64,000 nucleotides of DNA from Bacteroidales bacterium (GTDB taxonomy: Bacteria; Bacteroidota; Bacteroidia; Bacteroidales; UBA932): contig JAEEJZ010000047.1 of the NCBI GenBank assembly GCA_016282145.1, forward strand, positions 1 to 64,000, read 5' to 3'. The translations under genes were made by a program, and so were the position numbers. This document shows, in pieces, positions 22,611-31,463 of this stretch (its first letter is position 1; every line of letters starts with the position of its first letter). Below the pieces are notes generated by a model. The model was not told where the DNA came from. It saw nothing but the letters and a program-made list of their open reading frames with translations, and searched no databases.

Positions 22611-24761
22611 TCAATTTCTCTTGAATTCCATCATAAGGCGGGGCTTTTCTGCCTCTGCACCGATGCTAAGCGTGTATTTCCCACGGGCAATCTGCCATTC
22701 CCCGGCCTCTTCGTTAAAGGAAGCAAAGGCCTCTGCCGGCAGTTCCACGCGCACGATCTCGCTTTCTCCCGGAGAAAGCATCCGGGTCTTTCCGAAGGCC
22801 TTGAGTTCCAAGGCGGGCTTGTCCAACCCTCCGGAGGGCGCGGTGAGGTAAATCCCGTAAGCCTCTTTCCCGGGCACGGCGCCGGTATTCCGGACCGTAA
22901 AGGAAACGCTGACGCTTTTCTTGCCGGCCTTGACCTTGGGCATCGCGTACTCGAAAGTGGTATAACTGAGTCCGTAGCCGAAGGGATATGATACCTTCAC
23001 GCCCTTTGTACAATAGTATCGATAGCCAACGTAGATGTCCTCCGCGTAGTCCGTAAAATCGTAATTCTTTCCCTCCTCCGGATGCTCGAAGGGGAAGTTG
23101 TAGGCTGAAGGACAGTCGAAATAATCCACGGGGAAACTGACGGCCAGCCTTCCGGAAGGATTGGCTTTCCCGGTCAGCAGGTCGCAGACGGCCGTGCCGC
23201 CTTCCTGGCCGGGGAGCCAGACATTGAGGATGGCGTCCGGCTGGTCCTTCCAGGTTTCGGTTTCGATGATCCCCGCAAGGTTCAGCACGAGGGCTACCTG
23301 CTTGCCTTTCGCGTGGAAGGCTTCGCAGACCATCGAGATAAGTTCCTTTTCCGTATCGCTGAGGTAATAATCGTCCTGAAGGTTCCGGTCTTTCCCTTCC
23401 TCTGCCGTGCGGCCGATGGTAATGACGGCATAATCATTCCGTTCCGCCGCCTTATCGATAAGACTGCGCCGCAATTCCAACTCCGGCAGCAGCGGCAGGC
23501 CGATATGGACCTTTATTTTCTCGTTATAGGCGATATCGGCGGAAGCAAAAGCCACATACTTGCGGTACAGGTCTTCCAGTTCCGCATCCGCGGCGATGCC
23601 GGCTTCCCGGAATGCGTCGATGAGCTGAATGACGTGGGGACAGACCACGAAGGCCGAGCCGGAGCCCACCGCCACCAAATCGTAGGAGCGGACGCCGAAG
23701 AGCGCCGCCGTGCCTTTCGCCGCCAGGGGAAGCATCCCCTCGTTCTTCAGGAGTACGGCACTTTCGCAGGCCACCCGCTTCGAAAGGGAGGCTCCGCGCT
23801 TCAGGTCAGGCGCCTTGTTCTTGCTGCCATGCCAGGTCCTTTGGCCGAGTTGGATGACCTTGGAGCAGGCCCTGTCCAGATCGGCAATGTCAATGCGGCC
23901 GTTCCGGACGCCTTCGACGATATCCTGCACCTGATTGTCGCTGCCGGGCATGAAGAGGTCGTTGCCTGCGTGCAGCTGCGCTGCCGTATTGTGCGGCACT
24001 ATGCTCCAGTCCGTCATCACCAGTCCGTCATACCCCCATTCTCCGCGCAGGACAGCCGAAATCAGCCAGGGGTTTTCCTGTACGGGGAGGCCGTTCAGGC
24101 TGTTATAGGCGGTCATAATGGTCCAGGGAGAGGCCTCCTTGACGCAGATTTCGAAGCCTTTCAGATAGATTTCCCGGAGGGCCCGCATGCTCACCAGAGC
24201 ATTGTTGTGTCCACGGTTCGTTTCCTGATTGTTGCAAATGAAATGCTTGACGGAAGTGCCGATACCGTTGCCCTGAACTCCGTTCACGTAAGCGGCGCCG
24301 ATGTTGCCCGCAATGACGGGATCTTCCGAATAATATTCAAAATTGCGGCCGCAGAGCGGATTGCGGATGATGTTGATTCCCGGCGCCAGCAATACATTAA
24401 TATTATAGCGCAGCGCCTCGTATCCGGCAACCGTGCCCACCTCCTTGGCCAGCGCGGTATCCCAGGACGAAGCCAGGGCCATGCTGGAAGGGAAAGCCGT
24501 CGCCCGGTCCTTCTCCCTGCGGCTGAGGTGCACTCCGGAAGAGCCGTCAGCCAGTGCAAGGGTGGGTATCCCGTAAGAAGGGAAGGGAGCCGTCCGGGCG
24601 CAGATGCCCTTGTTGGTAGGGGGGAAGTCGCTTCTTTTGATACCTACGACGCATCTGGCCTTCTCTTCCAGGGTCATTTTCCCTACGATGGACTGCGCTC
24701 CCGACGGGAAACAATACCCAAGGGACAAACATAGGAAAAAAAGCAGCGTTCTTATCTTCAT
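22611..24761 (-). CDS. Glycoside hydrolase family 3 protein
   Basis: The 716-residue protein has a signal peptide (ending FPSGAQS), then the GH3 N-terminal barrel (TLEEKARCVVG, LLAPGINIIRNPLCGRNFEYYSEDP, SVKHFICNNQE). The nucleophile Asp is in GLVMTDWS (near residue 250). The C-terminal alpha/beta sandwich follows, then a fibronectin III-like end (VSVSFTVRNTGAVPGKEAYGIYL). GH3 enzymes remove terminal beta-glucosyl, xylosyl or related residues; the specificity is not readable here. It is the first gene of the operon that also encodes the sigma and anti-sigma factors. The start ATG 24761 is only 8 nt after the -10 element of a regulon promoter. Confidence 0.93.
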   Translation of the reverse strand: MKIRTLLFFLCLSLGYCFPSGAQSIVGKMTLEEKARCVVGIKRSDFPPTNKGICARTAPFPSYGIPTLALADGSSGVHLSRREKDRATAFPSSMALASSWDTALAKEVGTVAGYEALRYNINVLLAPGINIIRNPLCGRNFEYYSEDPVIAGNIGAAYVNGVQGNGIGTSVKHFICNNQETNRGHNNALVSMRALREIYLKGFEICVKEASPWTIMTAYNSLNGLPVQENPWLISAVLRGEWGYDGLVMTDWSIVPHNTAAQLHAGNDLFMPGSDNQVQDIVEGVRNGRIDIADLDRACSKVIQLGQRTWHGSKNKAPDLKRGASLSKRVACESAVLLKNEGMLPLAAKGTAALFGVRSYDLVAVGSGSAFVVCPHVIQLIDAFREAGIAADAELEDLYRKYVAFASADIAYNEKIKVHIGLPLLPELELRRSLIDKAAERNDYAVITIGRTAEEGKDRNLQDDYYLSDTEKELISMVCEAFHAKGKQVALVLNLAGIIETETWKDQPDAILNVWLPGQEGGTAVCDLLTGKANPSGRLAVSFPVDYFDCPSAYNFPFEHPEEGKNYDFTDYAEDIYVGYRYYCTKGVKVSYPFGYGLSYTTFEYAMPKVKAGKKSVSVSFTVRNTGAVPGKEAYGIYLTAPSGGLDKPALELKAFGKTRMLSPGESEIVRVELPAEAFASFNEEAGEWQIARGKYTLSIGAEAEKPRLMMEFKRN

Positions 24762-24769
24762 ACCTTATA

Positions 24770-24794
24770 ATACACTTGAGGGGAGAAAAGCCCT
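24770..24794 (-). promoter_or_regulatory. Regulon promoter a (GH3-sigma-fecR operon)
   Basis: AGGGC (24794-24790), 14 nt, then GTGTAT (24775-24770) on the minus strand. The -35 element is a weaker match than in the other sites. Confidence 0.65.
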
Positions 24795-24812
24795 GAAATC
24801 TCCGCATAAATC

Positions 24813-24837
24813 GGGGATTCTTCCCAAAATCGTGTAT
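24813..24837 (+). promoter_or_regulatory. Regulon promoter b (susCD operon)
   Basis: GGGGA (24813-24817), 14 nt, then GTGTAT (24832-24837). It is divergent from promoter a, and the two -35 elements are about 18 bp apart. Confidence 0.75.
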
Positions 24838-24868
24838 ATAAATGTGAAAAGTATTACAAAGACCCTTT

Positions 24869-27800
24869 ATGTCATTCATTCAAAAAGTGCTCTGTGTCGC
24901 CTTGTTGCTGACCTTGAGCTCATTCCTGGCCCCGGCACAGACGGTTTCCGTCGATTATAATGCCGTCAAGTTGAGTTATGCCATTTCTGACATCCAGCGG
25001 CAGACGGGCTATCATTTTGTGTACAACAATTCCCTCGTGAACGTGGATGCTCCCGTGACGGCCAAGGCCAGCGGGACGCTGCGCGATGTTCTGGATGCCG
25101 TCCTGGCGGACCTCCCGGTGAATTACGAAATCATTGACCGGCAGATTACCTTGACGCCTGCGAGAAAAAAGGAAGTGCCGGCCAAGGTCACCCTTTCCGG
25201 GGTGGTCAGCGATGATACCGGCGCCGCCCTTCCCGGGGTCTTTGTACTGGAGAAGGGCAGTAAAAATGCCACTTCGTCGGATGCTGCGGGAAAATATTCC
25301 CTCAGCGTGTCGCCGGGAGCCGTCGTTGTCTTCAGCTCGATGGGGTTTAAAGATGCCGAGTATACGGTCCCTCGCGCCGGTGGCAAGTTGGATGTGCAAC
25401 TCTCCTCGGATATCAACTACCTGGACGAGGTAGTGATTGTCGGTTACGGTGTCCAGAAACGGGCCAACCTCACCGGTGCCGTTTCTACGATCAATTTCAG
25501 CGAAGGGCTGGAGTCCCGGCCCATTACCTCCACTTCATCCGCGCTGGGCGGTCTCGCCCCGGGTCTTGCCGTCACGCAGACTTCCGGACAGCCGGGCGAG
25601 GACGGGGCAACCCTCCGTATCCGCGGTAACACCACTCTCAACTCCAACAGCCCGTTGGTGCTGGTGGACGGCATCGAGTATTCCATGGATAACATCAATC
25701 CGCAGGATATCGAGTCCATCACCGTCCTGAAGGACGCCTCCTCCACGGCCATCTACGGAAGCCGGGCGGCGAACGGCGTCATCCTCATCACCACCAAAGG
25801 GGGACAGGCCGGCAAGGTCCACATTACCTACGGAAATAACCTGACCCTCCAGATGCCTTATCTGGGCGGGCTGCAATACGTGACGGACTACGCAGAGTCC
25901 ATGCGGCTCGTGAACGAGGGAACGGACAACATCGGCATCGCTCACGTATACTCGGACCAGACCATCGCCCTCTGGGAGAATGCCAAACTCTATCCGGATG
26001 AACTGAATGCCTACGGCGTTAAGAATGCGATCGCGTATCCCAATACGGACTGGTTCAAGGAAACCTTTCACAATGGTTTCATGCAGTCGCACAATATCTC
26101 CTTATCCGGCGGCACGGAGAAAGTCAAGGCCTATGCCTCCCTGGGGTTTCTGGACAACCAGGGCGTGATGAGCCATCATGGAATGAGCAGCGGAACGACG
26201 AAATTTGACGTCCGTACCAATGTGGACGTGAAGTTCAACGACTGGCTCTCCGCCGGTGTAAAACTTTTCGGAGAGCGCCAGAACTACGGGATGATGAACC
26301 TGTCGTCCGGGTTTCAGTATTTGAAAATGACCATCCCGGGAATGTATCCCGGAGAACCGGACAAATGGGGATATATCGCAACGGACGAAGAGAATGCCAA
26401 TGCCAACAACATTTTCAAGAATATGGCCGGCCGCGAAGGGGAGAAATATACCTACCGGGGCTCCGCTACGGCATACCTGAAAGCGCAACTCTACAAGGGT
26501 CTGTCGCTCGAGGTGAACGTTAACCATAACTTCACCCACGGTTACGAGCACAGGTACACGGCTTCGACGAGGGTCTGGAATTATGTTACGGATACTGTCC
26601 AGAGTGAGTCCTCTCTCAGCACGGCGTCCAATACCATCAGCATCTCCGACAGTTTCCGGACGAACGGGGAAGCGCTTCTGCGTTACAACGGAACCTTCGG
26701 GAAACACGAAGTCGGCGCCCTTGCGGGTTATTCCATCAACTATCATATCGCTCCCTACCATTCCGTGGAAAAGCAGGGAAAGAGCGACTGGAGCATCACG
26801 GAAATGTCGGCTTATACGACGCTGCTTTATTCGGACAGTGGCAATTCCGAGTGGGGACTGATGTCCGGGTTCGGTCGCGTGAACTATGCCTATGACGGAA
26901 AGTATCTCTTTGAAGCCAACCTCCGTTACGACGGTTCCTCCCGTTTTGCCCCCGAATCCCGCTGGGGTCTGTTTCCCTCCTTTTCCGCAGGCTGGCGCAT
27001 CAGCCAGGAGAAATGGATGAAGGGTGCGTCCTCCTGGCTCGATAACCTCAAACTCCGCGCTTCCTGGGGTGTGACCGGTAACAACAACTCCGGGAACTAT
27101 GCCTGGCAGAGTACCTATTCTTCCGTGAACGTGGTGTCCGGCAATTCGGAAACCACCGGTCTCGTCGTGACCGCCCTGGGCAACAGGGCCCTGGAATGGG
27201 AAACGACCCGGACGGGAGATATCGGCGTGGACTTCGGCTTCTTCGGCAACCGGCTCACCGGTGAGATCGACGGTTATATCCGCAACACGAGCGGCATCCT
27301 TTTCCGGCCGACCATCCATATGACGATGGGAACCGTCACCGCTCCTTACGAGAACCTGGCAGCGGTACAGAACAAGGGTGTGGAACTCGGCATCAAGTGG
27401 CGGGACGGCGTCGGCAAGGACTTCAGCTACTCCGTCGGCCTCAACCTTTCCTACAACCTCACCACGGTAAAAAAGTATAAGGGAAAGCTGGTCCAGCAAT
27501 GGGTAGAAGACGAAGAGGGTAACCGCAGCTATGTGAACAACATCGGCGATGTGGCCCAGAGCGGTTTCGGCGGCTATATCGTGGAAGACCATATCCTTGG
27601 CGACCAATATATGCGCAGCCTTTACAAGGGAACCGGCGCCGGCTACTCCGGCGAGGGTCCCGTGGACATCAAGGCCGGTCCTGTGGACGGTATGATCCGC
27701 ACGGAGGCCGATATGAAATGGCTGATTGCAATGGTCTCCGCCGGTTACAAATTCCAGGGCGGCCAGAGCATCTCCAAGAATACGCTCTATTACGGAGATT

Positions 27801-28348
27801 TTATCTATGCGGACCTTAATGGGGACGGAGACTATGGCGACAACAACGACCAGCACTTTACCGGCCACAGTTATACGCCCAAGTGGACCTGCGGCCTGAA
27901 CCTGAACCTCCGCTGGAAGAACCTCGATTTCTATGCGTTGCTGACCGGCGCCTTCGATTTCTACCTGAACTGGAACACCAGTGTGTACAACACGACGCTG
28001 GTCAACCAGGCTCAGGCCATCATGCGCAGGATTGCCGACGACCACTATTCGGCCGCGACGCCCAATGCAACCTATCCCCGTCTCACCTACAACAAGACGC
28101 TCAACAACGAGCTTTCCGAATTCTATCATTACCGTGGCGATTATGTGAAAGTGAAGAGCCTTCAGTTGGGCTACTCCCTGCCCAAAAAATGGATGGACAA
28201 GATCCGTATCGAGGGCATACGTTTCTATCTGAACGGCGAAAACCTCTTTACCATCACTTCCTATCCCGGATTGGATCCCGAAATCGGTACCTCCATCGGA
28301 TATCCTCTGATGAGGAGTTTCAGCGGTGGTCTTCAAGTGAATTTCTAA
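24869..28348 (+). CDS. SusC-like TonB-dependent transporter with STN signalling domain
   Basis: The 1159-residue outer-membrane protein has a signal peptide (about 1-24) and an STN domain (about 33-96, SYAISDIQRQTGYHFVYNN). A carboxypeptidase-regulatory-like domain follows (about 107-180), then a TonB box region (DEVVIVGYG), the plug (SITVLKDASSTAIYGSRAANGVILITTKGG) and a beta-barrel ending LQVNF. The STN domain marks it as a transducer that can signal substrate binding to a FecR anti-sigma, and one is present at 20985. With SusD downstream (13 nt) it imports the glycan fragments released at the cell surface. Specificity cannot be read from sequence. Confidence 0.95.
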   Translation: MSFIQKVLCVALLLTLSSFLAPAQTVSVDYNAVKLSYAISDIQRQTGYHFVYNNSLVNVDAPVTAKASGTLRDVLDAVLADLPVNYEIIDRQITLTPARKKEVPAKVTLSGVVSDDTGAALPGVFVLEKGSKNATSSDAAGKYSLSVSPGAVVVFSSMGFKDAEYTVPRAGGKLDVQLSSDINYLDEVVIVGYGVQKRANLTGAVSTINFSEGLESRPITSTSSALGGLAPGLAVTQTSGQPGEDGATLRIRGNTTLNSNSPLVLVDGIEYSMDNINPQDIESITVLKDASSTAIYGSRAANGVILITTKGGQAGKVHITYGNNLTLQMPYLGGLQYVTDYAESMRLVNEGTDNIGIAHVYSDQTIALWENAKLYPDELNAYGVKNAIAYPNTDWFKETFHNGFMQSHNISLSGGTEKVKAYASLGFLDNQGVMSHHGMSSGTTKFDVRTNVDVKFNDWLSAGVKLFGERQNYGMMNLSSGFQYLKMTIPGMYPGEPDKWGYIATDEENANANNIFKNMAGREGEKYTYRGSATAYLKAQLYKGLSLEVNVNHNFTHGYEHRYTASTRVWNYVTDTVQSESSLSTASNTISISDSFRTNGEALLRYNGTFGKHEVGALAGYSINYHIAPYHSVEKQGKSDWSITEMSAYTTLLYSDSGNSEWGLMSGFGRVNYAYDGKYLFEANLRYDGSSRFAPESRWGLFPSFSAGWRISQEKWMKGASSWLDNLKLRASWGVTGNNNSGNYAWQSTYSSVNVVSGNSETTGLVVTALGNRALEWETTRTGDIGVDFGFFGNRLTGEIDGYIRNTSGILFRPTIHMTMGTVTAPYENLAAVQNKGVELGIKWRDGVGKDFSYSVGLNLSYNLTTVKKYKGKLVQQWVEDEEGNRSYVNNIGDVAQSGFGGYIVEDHILGDQYMRSLYKGTGAGYSGEGPVDIKAGPVDGMIRTEADMKWLIAMVSAGYKFQGGQSISKNTLYYGDFIYADLNGDGDYGDNNDQHFTGHSYTPKWTCGLNLNLRWKNLDFYALLTGAFDFYLNWNTSVYNTTLVNQAQAIMRRIADDHYSAATPNATYPRLTYNKTLNNELSEFYHYRGDYVKVKSLQLGYSLPKKWMDKIRIEGIRFYLNGENLFTITSYPGLDPEIGTSIGYPLMRSFSGGLQVNF

Positions 28349-28361
28349 TTTTGCAGCGGAT

Positions 28362-30260
28362 ATGAAAAAGCACAGCATATTGGTTTCCCTCGGTCTGATT
28401 CTCCTCACTTCCTGTACGGGGATTCTGGACACGGCGCCCAGGAGTCAGATTTCCGACAATAACATGTGGACGACCCCCAGCCTCTCCAAGGCCGGCGTGG
28501 ACGGGTTGATGTACACCTTGTACCGGCACATAGACGGATTAAGCACCATCGTTCCCAGCGACGGTAGCGGAGGATTCAACCGTATCGGTCTCGAAGGGAT
28601 GGGCTACACCAGCATCCTGGACGACTCCAACCATTTCCTGAAAAACGCTACCAAGAAAGCTTCAGGTCTGGAAAACTCTTCGGAGTGGAGGAGTATGTAT
28701 AACACTATCCACGCCTGTAACAGGGCCATCGCGCACCTGGACAGAAAGGTGGTGGGTGACAAACTCTACGAGCAGTATATCTGCGAGGCCCGTATGATCC
28801 GCGCATTCTGCTACACCCGTCTGGTGATGCTGTTCGGCGAAGTTCCCGTCTACCTGGAAGAGGTCCAGGATGTCGATTGCACCAAATCACAGACAGTCTG
28901 GGACGATTGCTGGGCGATGATTATCAAGGAATGTACGGAATGCATCGACAATGCCGGCTTCCAGGCCAACAACTTTGCCGGCGACAGACTGTACAAGCCC
29001 TCCAAAGGAATGGCCTATGCCCTGCGGGGGAACGCCTATATGTGGCTGGCGGCGGACAAGAATCCAGAAATCTATCCCGATGGTACCAGCATCGGCGCAG
29101 CACGCATCAAGGAGTATTATCGCCTTGCTGCCGCCGATTTCGCACAGGTGAAGGCCTGCGGCTTCGGCCTTTGGCAGGGCAAGTGGGAAGATCTGTTCTC
29201 CTATACCAATGAGCATAACCAGGAAATGATTTTCCCCTTGGAATTTACCTTTACGGATGGATTCTCCTCTATCTGGCAATGGGTGATCGGAGCCCGGTCG
29301 CACCTGAATTCCTGGACACGTCTCGTTCCTTCCACCGCATTCGTGGACGACTTTGAGTGGAGTGACGGCCGTGCTTTCAATTGGGCTGACGTGCTCCCCG
29401 GCTGGAGTAAGCTCACGGAAATCGAGCGAGAGGTATTCTTCCTGAGGGACAGCCTCAAGACCTTCAGCAAGTATGTGGAGGAAGGCACCGATGTGGAAAA
29501 ATACATCACCCTCAGCGGTCAGCTGGAGAAGGTCGTCAGCCGCATCGGTCAGGAGACTTTCGATGCCTATTATCTCGATTTGGGAAATGAAGCCCGGCTG
29601 CGTACCGGTTTCGACGGGCGCGACCCCCGGCTGGATAAAGTCGTGGTTACGCCCTACAAGAAGTATCAGTTCATCAACGAGACCAGCCTTACCCCGATTG
29701 ATTTCCAGCTCCGCTGGCCCCGTTTCAAGCGTCAGGACGGTGTGGAGGATTCCGACCTGTTCCCTGAATTCGCTTCCAATATGGTCTATCTCTGGAACAA
29801 GGGGATTGTCAATGATGGTTCCACGCTGGATCGCAATTATGACGGTACCGACTGGCCGCTGATCCGCTTTACCGAAATCCAGCTGATGTGGGCGGAAGCG
29901 CTTCTGGGCTCCGATAATCCCGGAGATGCGCTGAACCTGCTGAACGAAGTCCGTACCCGGGCGGGTATGCCGCCGTTCCCGAGCCAGGATCCTGTCAGCC
30001 TCTTGAACGAAATCCGCTACGAAAGCCGTGTGGAACTTTGCCTGGAAGGAAAAGACTTCTTTAACGAAATTCGCTGGAACACCTTCAAGGAGAAGAAATT
30101 CCAGGGTAAGGATTTCTGGGATCCCCGTTCCTGCTGGAATTCCGGAGGCTGGAAGACCGGTTATTATTACGTAGAGCATATGTGGCCGCTCAGCGCACCG
30201 CTGAACGAGATCGTGATGAATTCCAATCTCAAGAAGCGGCCCTGGTGCTGGACCTATTAG
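28362..30260 (+). CDS. SusD/RagB-family glycan-binding lipoprotein
   Basis: The 632-residue protein has a lipobox (LLTSC, Cys near 18) followed by the typical start LDTAPRSQISDNNMW. TPR-like helices and the SusD signature (IHACNRAIAHLDR, EARMIRAFCYTRLVMLFGEVPVY) follow, and the end has LLNEVRTRAGMP and ELCLEGKDFFNEIRW. SusD proteins cap the SusC barrel and bind oligosaccharide. It follows SusC by 13 nt and precedes the phosphatase by 6 nt, so all three share promoter b. It is somewhat longer than average SusD (about 550). Confidence 0.95.
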   Translation: MKKHSILVSLGLILLTSCTGILDTAPRSQISDNNMWTTPSLSKAGVDGLMYTLYRHIDGLSTIVPSDGSGGFNRIGLEGMGYTSILDDSNHFLKNATKKASGLENSSEWRSMYNTIHACNRAIAHLDRKVVGDKLYEQYICEARMIRAFCYTRLVMLFGEVPVYLEEVQDVDCTKSQTVWDDCWAMIIKECTECIDNAGFQANNFAGDRLYKPSKGMAYALRGNAYMWLAADKNPEIYPDGTSIGAARIKEYYRLAAADFAQVKACGFGLWQGKWEDLFSYTNEHNQEMIFPLEFTFTDGFSSIWQWVIGARSHLNSWTRLVPSTAFVDDFEWSDGRAFNWADVLPGWSKLTEIEREVFFLRDSLKTFSKYVEEGTDVEKYITLSGQLEKVVSRIGQETFDAYYLDLGNEARLRTGFDGRDPRLDKVVVTPYKKYQFINETSLTPIDFQLRWPRFKRQDGVEDSDLFPEFASNMVYLWNKGIVNDGSTLDRNYDGTDWPLIRFTEIQLMWAEALLGSDNPGDALNLLNEVRTRAGMPPFPSQDPVSLLNEIRYESRVELCLEGKDFFNEIRWNTFKEKKFQGKDFWDPRSCWNSGGWKTGYYYVEHMWPLSAPLNEIVMNSNLKKRPWCWTY

Positions 30261-30266
30261 GCTGAT

Positions 30267-31460
30267 ATGAAAAAGGTCGCCCTATGGCTGCTTGCCGCGG
30301 CGGCCTTTTTTGCTGCCGCCTGCCAGAAAGACGGGCCGGAGCCCCTGCCCCCGGGCCCGGAGGTCCCGAGTGTCTTCCAGCTGGAGAACGCCGTCGTACG
30401 CTCCTATCTGGATTTCCTGGAGCAACTCCCGTACAAGGATTCGGATTATAGTTACTCCTACATTGACGATTACTATCTTCTGACTACCATTTACCGCAAG
30501 GACCGTCCGCTTCCCGCCCGTGTCAGTTGGCAAAGGGAAAGCGGCACGCAGCGCCTCTACATTGCGGATAATCCCGATTTTACAGAACCCCTGAGTTATC
30601 CCGTAGGCGCCCTGACGGAAAGTTATGAAATCTATAACCTGATTCCGGGACGTCAGTACTGGTGGAAGGTCGTATCTTCAGCCAGTTCGAATGTTGTCGG
30701 GGAAGGTACGTTCCGTACGGAAGGCCGTCGGCGTTTCCTCAATATCGACAACATCTGCAACCTGCGTGACCTGGGCGGCATTCCCACGGCCGACGGAAGC
30801 CGGCGCATCAAATTCGGACTGTTGTTCCGGGGTGGCGAGATGAACGGATATCATCAAGATTACGAAGGAAGGTATACCCGTCTGGGCGATAACGGGAAAT
30901 CGGAAATGTTGCGCTTGGGCATACGGGCGGATTTGGATATGCGCACGGCTTCGGAGGCCCTGGAGATTACCGAATCCCCGCTGGGGCCGGAGATCGATTA
31001 TATCCGTTTCGAGACGGCCAATAATTATTATTACGACAAATTCTGGCTCGCCGACGATTACATCCGGGCCCTGCAATGGACCATTGATGAATTGCGCAAA
31101 GGGAAGCCTGTTTTCTTCCACTGCATTTACGGGGCGGACCGTACCGGCACGATGGCTTTCCTGATGGAAGCCCTCCTGGGGGTAAATGAAAACCACCTGG
31201 CCATCGACTACGAACTCACCTCTTTTTCCTATGGTCTGGAATCTGCCCCCCGCCGCCGCGGTCCCAGAAACGAACTCAGCGTTTACCGCTACCGGCAGAT
31301 GGTGGAAGGCCTGCGGTCTTCGGTCTTTGAAGGCAGCACGCTCCAGCAAAGGGTCTATAACTTCTTCCTGAACGGCTATCCCTATGCACCAAAAAAGACC
31401 GTCAGCATTTCTGCTGACGATCTTGACTGGTTTATTTCAACAATGTTGGAAGAGGTCTGA
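30267..31460 (+). CDS. Lipoprotein tyrosine-phosphatase-like enzyme
   Basis: The 397-residue protein has a lipobox (FFAAAC, Cys near 19), a proline-rich linker and an N-terminal beta-sandwich (about 45-155). A Y_phosphatase3-type domain follows, with the opener NLRDLGGIPTADG, LLFRGGEMNG and the catalytic P-loop HCIYGADRTGTMAF (Cys-x5-Arg, near residue 288). Such phosphatases can act on phosphotyrosine, phosphosugars or lipids. As a lipoprotein in a susCD operon it should face the periplasm or outside and may remove phosphate from glycan. Its stop lies 3 bp from the end of the converging FISUMP gene. Confidence 0.85.
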   Translation: MKKVALWLLAAAAFFAAACQKDGPEPLPPGPEVPSVFQLENAVVRSYLDFLEQLPYKDSDYSYSYIDDYYLLTTIYRKDRPLPARVSWQRESGTQRLYIADNPDFTEPLSYPVGALTESYEIYNLIPGRQYWWKVVSSASSNVVGEGTFRTEGRRRFLNIDNICNLRDLGGIPTADGSRRIKFGLLFRGGEMNGYHQDYEGRYTRLGDNGKSEMLRLGIRADLDMRTASEALEITESPLGPEIDYIRFETANNYYYDKFWLADDYIRALQWTIDELRKGKPVFFHCIYGADRTGTMAFLMEALLGVNENHLAIDYELTSFSYGLESAPRRRGPRNELSVYRYRQMVEGLRSSVFEGSTLQQRVYNFFLNGYPYAPKKTVSISADDLDWFISTMLEEV

Positions 31461-31463
31461 GTC

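Noticed and set aside
23313..24734. 473-codon open frame opposite the GH3 gene
   Set aside because: Antisense to a confident enzyme with all motifs; high-GC codon use leaves the complementary frame open by chance.
26102..28432. 776-codon open frame opposite SusC
   Set aside because: Antisense to a clear TonB-dependent transporter; no signal, motif or family.
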